A DNA stretch of 64,000 nucleotides from Nitrosospira lacus (GCF_000355765.4 NZ_CP021106.3:1707137-1771136), one strand, 5' to 3'. Positions 7,470 through 17,579 are shown, counted from the first letter of the stretch. Numbers and translations are program-made. The notes: generated by a model from the letters alone, not told the origin.

Positions 7470-9539
7470 TTATTTTTGCTCAACCAGCTCCTTGATCGCG
7501 GCGATCAGCTCCCGCGGTTCCACCGGTTTGGTCAGGTGCCCTTGATAGCCACCCTTTATCGCGCTGATTTTGTCTTCCGGACGGGCGAATGCCGTGAGTG
7601 CGATAGCTGGAATCTCCCCGCCGTTTTCGCCCGAAAGATTTCTTACGTCCCGAATGAATTGATATCCATTCTTCTCAGGCATGCCTATGTCACTGATAAT
7701 CACATCCGGTTTGTCGGTCTGTAAAAGCATGAGTCCCTGCGCCGCGGTCCCGGCGGTGGTCACAGTGGCCTGATAGTGAGTGAGTATTTTCTTGATAAGC
7801 TCACGTGCGTCCAGTTCATCGTCAATCACCAGTACTTTTACTCCGGAGAGCACGGAATTATCGCCTTCGAAGGAATCGCGCATCAGGGGCGCTGGCTCGT
7901 TTTTCAGCTTATCACCCACGGTCGCCAACGGCAGGTTCACGATGAATGATGCCCCCTTGCCCATCCCGGCGCTTTCCGCTCGAACCGTTCCGCCATGAAG
8001 TTCCACCAGTTGTTTAACAATGGCAAGACCCAGACCGAGACCCCCATACTGCCGGGTCAGTGAAGCGTCGGCTTGCCGGAAACGATCAAAAACGTAGGGC
8101 ATGAAGTCCGGTGAAATGCCCAGGCCGGAATCATTGATCCTGGCCTCAAGATAAGAGCCTATCTGCTCAACCACGACTTCTATCTTTCCTCCCTTGGGTG
8201 TGAATTTAATCGCATTGGAAAGGAGATTCCAGAAGATCTGCTGAAGTCGGTTGAAATCACCCGAGACCGGCCCGATGCGCCGGTCGATTTTTTTTTGCAG
8301 AATGATACCCTTGGCCTGTACCGTTGGATTTACCGACTCAACCGCTGCCTCGACCAGCGCGGTGGCGTCCAATGGCTGCATGTCGAGTCTTACCTTTCCT
8401 GAAATAATGCTGCTCATTTCCAGAAGATCCTCGATAAGCTTGTTTTGTGCGCGAGCATTTCGCTCTATGGTTTCCAGCCCCCGATGGATATCCTCTTTTT
8501 TCATGTTCCCGCTCAGAATGAGTTGGGCCCACCCCAGAATCGCATTAAGCGGTGTTCTAAGTTCATGGGAGAGCGTCGCCAGAAATTCATCCTTAAGCTG
8601 ACTGGCCCGCTCGGCTTCGCTTCTCGCCAGCCGTTCATTTTCAAGCAATTGCCTCTTTTCCGCGTCCGCCAGAATCAGTGCTTCGCCGAGTGCCGCCACT
8701 TCATTGGTTGTGACTCCGCCGTAACGACTCGGACGAATGCCGCGGGTGATGCCGGCCACCTGGCGGCCGAGTTCGGCCAAAGGCTGCAATATTCCGAGGC
8801 GCGTATAAAAACGGATCACCATGGCAGCAAGCACAGCGATGAAAATGAGTCCGATCTCAATCATGCTTTGGCGCTTGAGACTGACCCGCTTGAGATCCGA
8901 TTCGCTTTGCATGCGGCCGTTAAATGAATCCAGGAATTTCTGAATCGGCTCCATGACGGCAGCTTTCCCGGCAATATAATGATCGCCGAACAGCAAGCCA
9001 ATGGCGAATTCCCGGTCGGGCTTGCCACTTACCGTGAAATTCCCCTTTCCATCGTCGTAGAGCCCTTTCACGGCCGCAAATGCCTGCCTTTCCACATAAA
9101 CCAAGTCATTGGAGCGGTCCATGGATTCCTCAAGCAAGGCATATTCCTCATTCCTCAAACCGGCTTGACGAAACATCTCCAGCAACGAAAGCGTCTCCCC
9201 TTGCTCGACGTGTATGATCTTCCCGCCTGCCACAAGGTGCCAGTAAGTGGCGGCATAGTTCAAAGGCCGAGGCCGTTTGCCGTTGCGGATATCGAGGATC
9301 ACATTGAAGTAGTACTCATAGATGGGTTCGCCAGTGACCACATGGTTACGCGCCATACGGGTAAGGTCATCCGAACTCTGCAGCAGCTCGTCCGCAAGCA
9401 GAAGCGCCTCCAGACGGTGACGCTCGTTGTTGTTGAGATCTTCGCGGATACTCAGCGAATTAAATATAAGCAGCCCGATGGCTATCAGCAGCAATATGAG
9501 GGCTACATTGGAGAATTTGGTAAAGCTTTTTATATTCAC
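7470..9539 (-). CDS. Hybrid sensor histidine kinase with C-terminal receiver
   Basis: 689 residues from a GTG start. Order: transmembrane helix (~10-29), periplasmic sensor region (~35-215, containing [11 protein letters not shown] and [12 protein letters not shown]), second transmembrane helix (~230-247), HAMP-like linker, HisKA domain with phospho-acceptor His near 326 (SHELRTPLN), HATPase domain with N and G boxes ([18 protein letters not shown]), and a receiver domain with phospho-Asp near 617 ([12 protein letters not shown]) and the conserved Lys (LTKPVEP). It is a phosphorelay kinase. No partner regulator or phosphotransfer protein is adjacent. Its sensor region is closely similar to those of two other proteins in this window (37002-38975 and 54974-57556). 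Signal unknown. Confidence 0.92.
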   Translation of the reverse strand: MNIKSFTKFSNVALILLLIAIGLLIFNSLSIREDLNNNERHRLEALLLADELLQSSDDLTRMARNHVVTGEPIYEYYFNVILDIRNGKRPRPLNYAATYWHLVAGGKIIHVEQGETLSLLEMFRQAGLRNEEYALLEESMDRSNDLVYVERQAFAAVKGLYDDGKGNFTVSGKPDREFAIGLLFGDHYIAGKAAVMEPIQKFLDSFNGRMQSESDLKRVSLKRQSMIEIGLIFIAVLAAMVIRFYTRLGILQPLAELGRQVAGITRGIRPSRYGGVTTNEVAALGEALILADAEKRQLLENERLARSEAERASQLKDEFLATLSHELRTPLNAILGWAQLILSGNMKKEDIHRGLETIERNARAQNKLIEDLLEMSSIISGKVRLDMQPLDATALVEAAVESVNPTVQAKGIILQKKIDRRIGPVSGDFNRLQQIFWNLLSNAIKFTPKGGKIEVVVEQIGSYLEARINDSGLGISPDFMPYVFDRFRQADASLTRQYGGLGLGLAIVKQLVELHGGTVRAESAGMGKGASFIVNLPLATVGDKLKNEPAPLMRDSFEGDNSVLSGVKVLVIDDELDARELIKKILTHYQATVTTAGTAAQGLMLLQTDKPDVIISDIGMPEKNGYQFIRDVRNLSGENGGEIPAIALTAFARPEDKISAIKGGYQGHLTKPVEPRELIAAIKELVEQK

Positions 9540-9844
9540 CGGACTCTGCTCCGTTCATCATCTTAAACAACGTTAGCGAAACTGAAATTTTATACATGGA
9601 GGCATCCGCATTGCCATTTTATTTACCGAACGCGGATTCCCGTGCGCTCCCTGGTTGGCCGGGTTGAGCGGGAGCAGCCGGATTACTATTCATTGTGAAC
9701 TGTTTATAGCGTCCATGAACTTCTATTTGACGTATTCATGATTCCCGGCAGGAACATAAAGATTATTCAATTTATTCATTTTTATGCAACGTCCGTGAAA
9801 TAAACAAATGTTAAATTTTCGCCTGGGTAATTACTCTGGAGAAA
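9540..9844. other. Intergenic region, no gene seen
   Basis: This 305-bp AT-rich spacer lies between the divergent kinase and sulfate-binding protein genes and must hold both promoters. Short similar pieces recur (CGTCCATGAA, CGTCCGTGAAATAAA), but I see no clear operator or RNA. Confidence 0.4.
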
Positions 9845-10864
9845 ATGAAAATGAGTTTATATCGCTCCCGTTTTATTTTTGCGCTCCTCGTAATTTTGCT
9901 TAGCTTGGGAGTGGCCGCCGCCGCCCTGCATAGTATTTCTTATAGCAACAAGCCCGATTCCACGTGGGAAATGTACGAGGATTTCAATGTGGCATTTGCC
10001 AGGCACTGGAAAGCGCGATCCGGTGTAAACGTTACAGTCAAACAGGCCCATAGCGGATCGGGGGTGCCCGTGCGCGCCATGATGGATGGGCAGGATATCG
10101 TGACGCTCGCTTTATCTTATGATATCGAGGCGCTGAAAAAGAATACCCGGTTCACGTTGCCCGACTGGCAGGGATCTTCGCCGCAAAGTCCGCCATATAC
10201 TTCGACCGTCGTGTTCCTGGTGCGTAAAGGTAACCCCAAGCAGCTAAAAGATTGGGGGGATCTCGTACGGCCGGGGATCGAAGTGATCACTCCCAGTCCA
10301 AAAACCTCAGGTGACGCACGATGGAATTACCTGGCGGCATGGGGGTATGCGCTTCAGCAATCCGGCGGCAATGAGGCGAACGCATTCGAATTTGTCAGGA
10401 AATTATTTTCCAACGTCACAATACCGGATTCCGGGCCCCGTAACTCGCGGCCCTCCGCCGCGATGGCAAATTTCGTTGAGCGTGGGCTGGGCGATGTGCT
10501 GCTGGTGTGGGAGAACGAAGCTCATCGAGTTGTCAGGGACCATGGGGGCGATAAGTTTGAGATCGTCACTCCGTCCATGTCGATCATGGCCGAACCTATA
10601 GTCAGCATTGTGGACAATGCGGCGACCGATGGTGAGCGCGACGTGGCCCGGGCATATATCGATTATCTCCATACCGCCAAAGCTCAGGACATCGCGGGTA
10701 AACACTACTATCGCCCGCGTGACGAGAGGGTAGCCGGGAAATATGCGACGCAATTCCCCTCAATCGATCTATTCACCGTCGATGAGCTTTTTGGTGGCTG
10801 GAAGCTGGCGGAAAGCAGGCATTTTGCCCGGGGCGGCGTCTTTGATCAGATGCAAGTGAAATAA
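9845..10864 (+). CDS. Sulfate/thiosulfate ABC transporter periplasmic binding protein
   Basis: The protein is 339 residues with an N-terminal signal peptide (ALLVILLSLGVAAA). Family motifs of Sbp/CysP include NVTVKQAHSGSG, the TLALSYDIEAL region, LVRKGNPKQLKDW, and the SGDARWNYLAAWGYAL block that helps bind the sulfate oxyanion. It starts at an ATG with CTGGAG just upstream. CysT, CysW and CysA components are not adjacent, so it must use a transporter encoded elsewhere. It could bind thiosulfate as well as sulfate; the sequence alone does not decide. Confidence 0.88.
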   Translation: MKMSLYRSRFIFALLVILLSLGVAAAALHSISYSNKPDSTWEMYEDFNVAFARHWKARSGVNVTVKQAHSGSGVPVRAMMDGQDIVTLALSYDIEALKKNTRFTLPDWQGSSPQSPPYTSTVVFLVRKGNPKQLKDWGDLVRPGIEVITPSPKTSGDARWNYLAAWGYALQQSGGNEANAFEFVRKLFSNVTIPDSGPRNSRPSAAMANFVERGLGDVLLVWENEAHRVVRDHGGDKFEIVTPSMSIMAEPIVSIVDNAATDGERDVARAYIDYLHTAKAQDIAGKHYYRPRDERVAGKYATQFPSIDLFTVDELFGGWKLAESRHFARGGVFDQMQVK

Positions 10865-11164
10865 TGCGGGAAGCCGCGCTAAAATGTCATCGACCGGGCT
10901 GGGTCAAGCGAATAAGGAGGTCGGCCCACGGGCATGCAGGCATGGCTTTGACCGTCTTCACTCTGTATGTGATTTTCACGAATAAACTTCCAATCAGTCT
11001 CAAGTCACGCCCCTCCCACCGATCATCCCGTTTGCTGTCCTGCCGGTTTCATTCTATCCGGTAAAAGCTTCGTTTTTGGTATTTTTCTGATTATGTGTGT
11101 CACCGCACTGATCAGTTGGAGCCAAAAAGGGATGATTGCAACTGTGGAGCCGAGTATGCCTGCA

Positions 11165-11296
11165 GCAGCCTGCCGCACCTGAGTGAGATCGGCTCCAAAA
11201 ATAACTGGCCGATCCATATTTTTTGGTCAATGGAAATAACTATTGATCCTCAAAATCGGCAAATCTCGCTTCGATTCTTCAGGTCCGGCAGGCTGC
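11165..11296. repeat. Palindromic intergenic repeat, copy A (upstream of BON lipoprotein)
   Basis: Left arm GCAGCCTGCCGCACCTGA (11165-11182) and right arm TCAGGTCCGGCAGGCTGC (11279-11296) are complementary over 18 bases with one mismatch. The centre holds a second, weaker inverted repeat around TCAAT/ATTGA (11225-11249). The same layout and similar bases recur at 33281-33448. The remainder of the 10865-11344 gap shows no gene. Confidence 0.65.
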
Positions 11297-11344
11297 GAGT
11301 ATTTTCAGCAATTCCAATTTCATTCAACTCTGGAGAAAAATAGC

Positions 11345-11932
11345 ATGAATACCCAAAATAGATTATTCGTTCTGACTATCGCGCTTATCGGCGCGCTATC
11401 CATTGCCGGTTGCGGAAAAAGCGCTGAGAAAGCGGCTCCGCCGGGGGAGCCAAAACCCGAGGCTAAAACCACGGTGGGAACGGAAATCGATGACAGCGCC
11501 ATCACCACCAAGGTGAAATCTGCGCTGCTGGCCAATGAGGATGTCAAGAGTTTTGATATCAAGGTCGAGACACGCAAAGGCGAGGTTCAACTGAGCGGTT
11601 TTGTGGATAACCAGACTCAGATTGATCGCGCCATTGCGGTCACCCGGGGGGTCGAGGGTGTCAAGAACGTGGATAACAAGATGAGCCTGAAGACTACCGC
11701 GACGACGATAGGCGACAAGATAGATGATGCTGTCATTACCACTAAGGTGAAAGCCGCGCTGCTTGCCGATGAGAGTATCAAAAGCTTTGATATCGCGGCA
11801 GTGACACGCGACGGTGAGGTTCAGCTCAGCGGTTTTGTGGCCAATCAGACTCAGATCGACCAGGCGGTCGCCGTCGCGCGCGGCGTCGAGGGCGTAAAGA
11901 ATGTTATTAATGAATTGAGCATCAAGAAGTAA
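11345..11932 (+). CDS. Lipoprotein with two BON domains
   Basis: 195 residues. A signal peptide ends in a lipobox (LSIAGC), so the mature protein is lipid-anchored. Two BON domains follow, at ~45-115 and ~120-190. They are clearly duplicated: DDSAITTKVKSALLANEDVKSFDI against DDAVITTKVKAALLADESIKSFDI, each followed by GEVQLSGFV and ARGVEGVKNV-type segments. BON proteins such as OsmY and DolP bind phospholipids and protect the envelope under osmotic or other stress. ATG 11345 has TGGAG ~10 bases upstream. It opens a run of small stress-type genes on this strand and lies just after repeat copy A. Confidence 0.88.
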   Translation: MNTQNRLFVLTIALIGALSIAGCGKSAEKAAPPGEPKPEAKTTVGTEIDDSAITTKVKSALLANEDVKSFDIKVETRKGEVQLSGFVDNQTQIDRAIAVTRGVEGVKNVDNKMSLKTTATTIGDKIDDAVITTKVKAALLADESIKSFDIAAVTRDGEVQLSGFVANQTQIDQAVAVARGVEGVKNVINELSIKK

Positions 11933-12022
11933 GCAAGCGACTGGAAAGGCGTCTGAAAGCAGCAGAAAGGAAGTTGCGTGTTCTTATTTATATTCATTAC
12001 AGCCATATAGAAAGGAGTCAAA

Positions 12023-12241
12023 ATGAACTGGGATCAAGTGGAGGGTAACTGGAAACAATTCAAGGGTAAAGTCAAGGAACAGTGGGGCAAGCTGACCGAC
12101 GATCATCTCGATGTGATTGCGGGCAAACGGGATCAGCTGTCTGGGAAGATTCAGGAATCTTACGGAATCACAAAAGAGGAGGCGGAAAAGCAAATTTCAA
12201 CCTGGGAAAAAAACCAGAAGGATATCTATCCTCCCAAGTAA
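12023..12241 (+). CDS. CsbD family stress protein
   Basis: A 72-residue acidic/basic helical protein with the family pattern MNWDQVEGNWKQFKGKVKEQWGKLTDDHLD and a C-terminal KQISTWEK segment. CsbD-like proteins (E. coli YjbJ, B. subtilis CsbD) are abundant in general stress and stationary phase; molecular function is unknown. AAAGGAG precedes the ATG at good spacing. It sits between the BON lipoprotein and a small exported protein, consistent with a stress-induced cluster. Confidence 0.92.
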   Translation: MNWDQVEGNWKQFKGKVKEQWGKLTDDHLDVIAGKRDQLSGKIQESYGITKEEAEKQISTWEKNQKDIYPPK

Positions 12242-12246
12242 AACGG

Positions 12247-12277
12247 TGCGGCATGTGGCGAAATGCGACATGCCGCA
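12247..12277. repeat. TGYGRCA-type palindrome cluster
   Basis: TGCGGCATGT (12247-12256) and ACATGCCGCA (12268-12277) are perfect 10-base arms. Inside lie further half-sites TGTGGCG and TGCGACA. It lies between the CsbD stop and the next gene's start and uses the same half-site as 5843-5874 and 7074-7124. Confidence 0.6.
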
Positions 12278-12309
12278 TAGTCGTGTGGGAATTATAAGTT
12301 GAGGAAATC

Positions 12310-12714
12310 ATGGATAAATTCAAAGTCATCGCGATCATCGCGGGTTTGGTATTCAGTTTCGGCACGATGGCGGGGCAGCATATGTCCAAGGACGCGTACA
12401 AAGCGGAAAAGGAGCGCATAGAACGCGAATACAAGGCCCAAAAGGCGCGTTGCGATTCCCTCGCGGGGAACGCGAAGGATATTTGCCGGATTGAAGCGAA
12501 GGGTGGAGAGGAGGTCGCGGAAGCCGATCTTAAAGCTCAGTATGAACCTTCCAGGGAAAATCGCTATAAAGCCCGTATCGCCAGGGCAGAGGCGGATTAC
12601 GCGACCGCTAAAGAACGGTGTGACGATCAGGCCGGCGATGCGAAAGAGATTTGCCTTAAAGATGCAAAAGCCGCGGAAGCCGCTGCCAAGGCTGCTGCAG
12701 AGCGAGAAAAATAG
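12310..12714 (+). CDS. Small exported protein with duplicated Cys-pair helical repeat
   Basis: 134 residues. An N-terminal signal peptide (VIAIIAGLVFSFGTMAG) is followed by a very charged, helical body. Two copies of the same ~35-residue unit are visible: KAQKARCDSLAGNAKDIC near residues 43-60, and TAKERCDDQAGDAKEIC near 98-114. Each has a Cys-x9-10-Cys spacing and continues into an Ala/Lys/Glu helix. The cysteines could form intra-helical-hairpin disulfides in the periplasm (inference). I recognise no named family. The start follows GAGG. Context: stress-type small genes. Confidence 0.7.
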   Translation: MDKFKVIAIIAGLVFSFGTMAGQHMSKDAYKAEKERIEREYKAQKARCDSLAGNAKDICRIEAKGGEEVAEADLKAQYEPSRENRYKARIARAEADYATAKERCDDQAGDAKEICLKDAKAAEAAAKAAAEREK

Positions 12715-12820
12715 AACCGGGATCTTATCCGCAGGTAATTCGTTATATGGCGGTATGTCCTGCAATCCGGACGAGCGCCCGGAATGTTGATAAACAGGTT
12801 AAACATGAAAGGAGAATATC

Positions 12821-12970
12821 ATGCTCTATACCATTGCTGTCGTTCTGATCATTTTATGGCTGCTTGGGCTGGTGAGTTCTTATACCATGGGTGGCTTTAT
12901 CCATGTTCTGCTGGTGATCGCGATCGTGGTTGTGCTACTTAGAGTCATCAGCGGCCGCAAACCCCTGTGA
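12821..12970 (+). CDS. Lmo0937-type small membrane protein (49 residues)
   Basis: A 49-codon gene with GGAG 7 bases before the ATG. The product begins MLYTIAVVLIILWLLGLVSS, then YTMGGFIHVLLVIAIVVVLLRVISG, giving two transmembrane helices with a short connecting turn. This pattern is that of the lmo0937 family of tiny membrane proteins, usually found with CsbD and other stress genes. Function unknown. It ends the plus-strand run of stress-type genes. Confidence 0.8.
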   Translation: MLYTIAVVLIILWLLGLVSSYTMGGFIHVLLVIAIVVVLLRVISGRKPL

Positions 12971-13117
12971 ATTTTTTATCGCAATCCTCGGCCCATCACG
13001 ATGCCGGCTCATGCTCCCAGGCGCACGCCGTGAATCGGGTTGGCCCCTCGGCCGTTTCCACGGATGGTATCGTGACAGCGGGCCTGCCGTGATCTGAATG
13101 GCTTTGCTACCGGAGCG

Positions 13118-13750
13118 CTAACCAGTGGTGAGTACGCGCTTTCTCCTGATTATTTCGTCCGATATTTCCTGGAATTGCTTTCGCGCTTCATTTTCGATGA
13201 AGTGGGGTCCTATAAACCGCAGAATCCACATATCGGGAATGATCTCTGCCTGATAGACAATACGGGTGTGATCGCCCTCTGGCAGCAACTGTGTTGTTTC
13301 TTCCATTTTGCGCATGTTGCCGCTAATCATGCGCTCCTGGATTTTCTTGAAAGGGGTCAAACTTATTTTTCGTACCGATTCAAGCGAAATCGTTAGAAAG
13401 GCATATTTTTCTATCGCGTGCTGGGAGACATGCACATCATTGCCCGACCTTCCGACAACCTTACTGGACTGGATGCTGGAAATAAAACGGGATATGTTAT
13501 CGAAGTCTGTCAGTACTGCCCAGACTAGCTGGGGTGCGGCCGGAACGGTAAAAGTTGCATTCACGATGATTTGCTCACCATCATTCTCAACTTTAACGCG
13601 AATGTCGGTACTGTGACGCTGGACAGCCTGCGTGGCTGAGTTCACCGTCGACGTGTTTAATTTCCCTGGGAGCTTTCCTTCTTCGGCCAGAACCGGCTCG
13701 CCGAGAAACAGAAGCGGCAGAAAAGCGACAGATGTGGCAATTATCTTCAT
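13118..13750 (-). CDS. Exported SRPBCC (START-like) family protein
   Basis: 210 residues with a signal peptide (ATSVAFLPLLFLGEPVLAEE). The mature part follows the SRPBCC/polyketide cyclase pattern: strand VNATFTVPAAPQLVWAVLTDFDNISRF, central strands, and a long C-terminal helix (HFIENEARKQFQEISDEIIRR). Members form a hydrophobic ligand cavity. A periplasmic location sets it apart from the cytoplasmic RatA relative at 17566-18003. Ligand unknown. It lies downstream of guaA on the same strand, but probably as a separate unit. Confidence 0.75.
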   Translation of the reverse strand: MKIIATSVAFLPLLFLGEPVLAEEGKLPGKLNTSTVNSATQAVQRHSTDIRVKVENDGEQIIVNATFTVPAAPQLVWAVLTDFDNISRFISSIQSSKVVGRSGNDVHVSQHAIEKYAFLTISLESVRKISLTPFKKIQERMISGNMRKMEETTQLLPEGDHTRIVYQAEIIPDMWILRFIGPHFIENEARKQFQEISDEIIRRKRVLTTG

Positions 13751-13842
13751 TAAATATGATTATAGAACCGTTTTACCTGAGGTTAAAATCATCATCGCAA
13801 TATTTTACGAAAAATTGCTGAAAAACCGCGAACGATGCAAAT

Positions 13843-15405
13843 TTATTCCCACTCTATCGTTGCGGGTGGTTTGCCGGAGATATCGTACACCACGCGATTG
13901 ATGCCGCGAACCTCGTTGACAATGCGATTGGATATCCTGGCCAGCAGGGTATAAGGGAGCTCTACCCAATGGGCAGTCATAAAGTCTTCCGTTTTGACCG
14001 CTCTTAATGCCACCACGTACTCGTAGGTGCGTCCATCGCCCATCACGCCCACTGACTTTACCGGCAGGAAAACGGCAAAGGCTTGCGAGGTTTTTTCGTA
14101 CCAGCCGGAAGTCCGTAATTCCTCGATAAAAATCGCGTCGGCATGCCGCAGCAACTCGGCGTATTCGTACTTGACTTCCCCCAGAATGCGAACGCCCAGG
14201 CCAGGGCCCGGGAAAGGGTGACGATACACCATATCGTGCGACAGGCCCAGCGTCAGGCCAAGCTCACGTACCTCATCCTTGAACAATTCACGCAAGGGTT
14301 CCAATAACTTCAAATGCAGCGTATCGGGCAGGCCGCCGACATTATGATGGGATTTGATGGTATGGGCTTTTTTTGTTTTACCGCCGGCGGATTCAATCAC
14401 GTCGGGATAAATCGTTCCCTGGGCGAGCCAGCGTGCATTGGCGATCTTGGCGGCTTCGCGCTGAAATACTTCGACAAACTCGCGGCCGATAATACGGCGC
14501 TTTTGTTCGGGATCGGCAACGCCTTGCAAGTGATCGAGAAAGTCTTCGCTGGCGTCGACGTGAATGACTTTTACACCCAGGCTCCTGCTAAAGGTATCCA
14601 TTACCTGCCCGGCCTCATTCAACCGCAGCAGGCCATTGTCCACAAATACGCAGGTAAGCTGTTTTCCTATTGCGCGATGAATAAGTGCCGCTGCAACCGA
14701 TGAATCCACGCCTCCGGACAAGCCCAAAATAACTTCATCTGTGCCCACTTCAGAGCGAATTCGGCCGATTGCTTCCTCCATGAAATCGGGCATGTTCCAG
14801 TCATAACCGACTCCGCAAATCTCATGTGCGAACCGTTCGATAATGGCCTTGCCTTGCAGGGTATGGGTAACCTCGGGGTGGAATTGCATGCCATAAAACT
14901 TGCGAACCTCATCGGCTATGGCCGCATTCGGCGTGGCGGCATTGCTGGTCATCACCTTGAAGCCGGGAGGAAGTGCCGTTACCTTGTCGCCATGGCTCAT
15001 CCACACATCCAGAACCGGTTCGCCTTCCGCGTCGGTACGATCGTGAATATTGCGCATGAGCGCGGTTTGACCTTCCGCCCGCACCTCGGCATAGCCAAAC
15101 TCCCGTACTTTCGAAGTTTCGACCGCACCGCCCAGTTGCGCAGCCATTGCCTGCATGCCGTAGCAAATTCCGAGTACGGGGATGCCTAGCTCGAAAACAA
15201 TTTGCGAGGCGCGCGGCGTTTCATCCTCCGCTACGGAGTCCGGGCCGCCGGAAAGAATGATGCCTCGCGGTGCAAAGTCATGGATGAATTGCGAACTGAC
15301 GTCGCATGGATGAACTTCGCAATAAACATTGGTTTCCCGCACGCGGCGGGCAATCAGCTGGGTATACTGGGAACCGAAGTCCAGGATGAGTATTTTTTGA
15401 TGCAT
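13843..15405 (-). CDS. guaA: GMP synthase (glutamine-hydrolysing)
   Basis: 520 residues, the usual length. The N-terminal class I glutamine amidotransferase has nucleophile Cys in GICYGMQ and a His/Glu pair in QFHPEVTHT. The ATP-pyrophosphatase domain has the P-loop [15 protein letters not shown], and the C-terminal dimerisation domain ends in KPPATIEWE. It converts XMP to GMP with glutamine and ATP, the last step of guanine nucleotide synthesis. It lies directly downstream of guaB on the same strand, the usual pair, here separated by ~180 bases that contain a palindromic repeat. Confidence 0.97.
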   Translation of the reverse strand: MHQKILILDFGSQYTQLIARRVRETNVYCEVHPCDVSSQFIHDFAPRGIILSGGPDSVAEDETPRASQIVFELGIPVLGICYGMQAMAAQLGGAVETSKVREFGYAEVRAEGQTALMRNIHDRTDAEGEPVLDVWMSHGDKVTALPPGFKVMTSNAATPNAAIADEVRKFYGMQFHPEVTHTLQGKAIIERFAHEICGVGYDWNMPDFMEEAIGRIRSEVGTDEVILGLSGGVDSSVAAALIHRAIGKQLTCVFVDNGLLRLNEAGQVMDTFSRSLGVKVIHVDASEDFLDHLQGVADPEQKRRIIGREFVEVFQREAAKIANARWLAQGTIYPDVIESAGGKTKKAHTIKSHHNVGGLPDTLHLKLLEPLRELFKDEVRELGLTLGLSHDMVYRHPFPGPGLGVRILGEVKYEYAELLRHADAIFIEELRTSGWYEKTSQAFAVFLPVKSVGVMGDGRTYEYVVALRAVKTEDFMTAHWVELPYTLLARISNRIVNEVRGINRVVYDISGKPPATIEWE

Positions 15406-15463
15406 GGGGTGCGGCGGAAATCCTTAAACGCGGCTTCAGACAAGCAAAACCATGGGGAAAATG

Positions 15464-15553
15464 TTAAAAAATGACTAGACTGGCGTCAGGCAGCGCGAGC
15501 AGGCACAGGTATTCCTATGCAACGACGAACAACGCGGCATGGCGGCAATCTAG
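15464..15553 (-). repeat. Diverged single copy of the TIR element, between guaB and guaA
   Basis: Read on the plus strand, this stretch aligns with the reverse complement of the element amplified at 19678-20376. Shared blocks include TTAAAAAATGAC, GCGTCAGGCA, TCCTATGCAACGACGA and AACGCGGCATGGCGGC. It is inverted relative to the array and several short indels are present. A perfect palindrome CCTGTTAACAGG follows at 15556-15567. Confidence 0.7.
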
Positions 15554-15582
15554 GGCCTGTTAACAGGTCCTAGTTAGTTCTA

Positions 15583-17043
15583 CTATTCCACGTGATAATT
15601 TGGCGCCTCCTTGGTGATCTGGACGTTATGCACATGGGATTCGCGAATACCGGCGGAAGTGATTTCGATAAACTCGGCTTTGGCGTGCATTTCATCAATG
15701 GTTCCACAGCCGAGATAACCCATGCCCGAGCGTATGCCGCCCATGAGCTGATGGATCACGGCGATCACGCTGCCCTTGAAAGGTACACGGCCTTCCACGC
15801 CTTCAGGCACCAGTTTCTCGGTGTCCTGCCCGGCCTCCTGAAAATAGCGGTCGCTGGAACCCTGCTGCATTGCGGAAAGCGAGCCCATGCCGCGATAGGT
15901 TTTATATGACCGTCCCTGGAAGAGTTCAATTTCTCCGGGCGATTCTTCGGTGCCGGCGAACAATCCGCCCAGCATTACGGAACTGGCCCCCGCAGCGATC
16001 GCCTTGGCGATATCACCGGAGTAGCGGATACCACCATCGGCAATCAGAGGCACACCGGTATTATTCAAGGCACCCGATACATTCTTGATCGCGGTGATTT
16101 GCGGTACGCCTACACCGGCGACAATGCGCGTGGTGCAAATCGAGCCGGGGCCGATGCCCACTTTTACGCCGTCGGCGCCGTGGTCAACCAACGCCCTGGC
16201 CGCGGCGGCGGTGGCAATATTGCCACCGATGACTTGTATTTGAGGGAAGCGTTTCTTGACCCACTGGACCCGCTCCAGCACGCTCTGGGAATGACCGTGC
16301 GCCGTATCCACCACGATTACGTCCACGCCCGCCTCCGCCAGCGCTTCCGCGCGTTCGTCGCTGCCTTCGCCGACGCCGACCGCGGCCCCCACGCGTAGAC
16401 GCCCCAGATCATCCTTGCAGGCGTTGGGATGCTCCGAAGTCTTGATAATATCCTTTACGGTAATCAATCCGCACAGCTCGAAATCGTCATTCACCACCAG
16501 TACTCTCTCCAGCCGGTGTTGATGCAGCAATGCCATCGCTTCTTCACGTGTCGTCCCTTCTTTCACCGTCACCAGCCGCTCTTTCAGCGTCATGATGTTC
16601 TTGATGGGTTGATCGAGATTGGTTTCAAAACGTAGATCCCGGTTGGTGACGATGCCCACGACTTTGGAGCCTTCCACCACCGGCAAACCGGATATCTTGT
16701 AACGGTGGATGAGATCGAGCACTTCGCGCACGGTCATGTCCGGCGGAATGGTAATCGGCTCCTTCACCACGCCGCTTTCGAAACGCTTGACTTTGGCTAC
16801 ATGGGCAGCCTGATCTTCTGCAGGCATATTCTTGTGGATGATGCCGATGCCGCCTTCCTGAGCGAGGGCAATGGCAAGCCGCGAGTCGGTTACCGTATCC
16901 ATGGCGGCGGAAACCAATGGAATATTGAGAGAAATTGCGCGGGTGAGACGGGTGGCTAAATTAACATTGCGTGGTAAAACCGCGGAGTGGGCGGGAAGCA
17001 GCAAAACATCGTCAAAGGTCAGAGCTTTTTCAACCAGTCGCAT
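15583..17043 (-). CDS. guaB: Inosine-5'-monophosphate dehydrogenase
   Basis: 486 residues, full length. The TIM barrel starts [13 protein letters not shown]. Two CBS domains are inserted at ~95-200 ([19 protein letters not shown]). The catalytic Cys lies in [10 protein letters not shown], and the flap region carries YRGMGS. The enzyme oxidises IMP to XMP with NAD+, the committed step to GMP. Upstream of guaA on the same strand. The 17044-17231 gap before it contains an imperfect long palindrome around AAATCC/GGATTT but no gene. Confidence 0.97.
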   Translation of the reverse strand: MRLVEKALTFDDVLLLPAHSAVLPRNVNLATRLTRAISLNIPLVSAAMDTVTDSRLAIALAQEGGIGIIHKNMPAEDQAAHVAKVKRFESGVVKEPITIPPDMTVREVLDLIHRYKISGLPVVEGSKVVGIVTNRDLRFETNLDQPIKNIMTLKERLVTVKEGTTREEAMALLHQHRLERVLVVNDDFELCGLITVKDIIKTSEHPNACKDDLGRLRVGAAVGVGEGSDERAEALAEAGVDVIVVDTAHGHSQSVLERVQWVKKRFPQIQVIGGNIATAAAARALVDHGADGVKVGIGPGSICTTRIVAGVGVPQITAIKNVSGALNNTGVPLIADGGIRYSGDIAKAIAAGASSVMLGGLFAGTEESPGEIELFQGRSYKTYRGMGSLSAMQQGSSDRYFQEAGQDTEKLVPEGVEGRVPFKGSVIAVIHQLMGGIRSGMGYLGCGTIDEMHAKAEFIEITSAGIRESHVHNVQITKEAPNYHVE

Positions 17044-17231
17044 GATATTGATCCTTCACAAAGCGGCATTATAGCGAAACATGGAGGCTGCGGGGACCCC
17101 CGATCTTGTGGGTTCGTGATCTCCTGGGTCCGCCCCCTGCGGGAAATCCAGCCGCCGGAGTCAGGATTTGGGAAAGCCATGAAGGGGGAGACCCCGCTGG
17201 AAACGGACAGTTTGCATTGTCTATGCGCTCT

Positions 17232-17579
17232 CTACAGGGGTGCGCCGTTCGGCACATTCGTGCCTGCATTCCTGTTTTTCTTCATCGTCTTGAAATCTTC
17301 CATGCGTTTTCTGCGAGCCTCTCTGGGGTCGACGGCCAATGGCCGGTAGATTTCCACACGATCGCCATCCCGCAGAATCGCATTGGGTTTGACCAATTTG
17401 CCAAATACGCCCAGCTTGTTTTTTGAGAGATCGATTTCCGGATACAGGTTGATGATTCCGGAAAGCTCCACTGCCTGCCGCGCGGTTACTCCAGGCGGCG
17501 CACACAACCGCCGCATAATCTGAATATCCGGCAACGCATAAACCACTTCGATCTCCATTGCGCGTTCATGAATGTCCAT
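17232..17579 (-). CDS. rnfH: RnfH/RatB family (UPF0125) ubiquitin-like protein
   Basis: 115 residues with MEIEVVYALPDIQIMRRL, a VFGKLVKPNAILRDGDRVEIYRPL block and a basic C-terminus, matching UPF0125. It is a beta-grasp protein whose role is not settled; it is commonly encoded next to ratA. The start at 17579 overlaps the end of ratA by 14 bases, implying translational coupling; MEIEVV at 17558 is an alternative start. Family call is secure, mechanism is not. Confidence 0.88.
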   Translation of the reverse strand: MDIHERAMEIEVVYALPDIQIMRRLCAPPGVTARQAVELSGIINLYPEIDLSKNKLGVFGKLVKPNAILRDGDRVEIYRPLAVDPREARRKRMEDFKTMKKNRNAGTNVPNGAPL

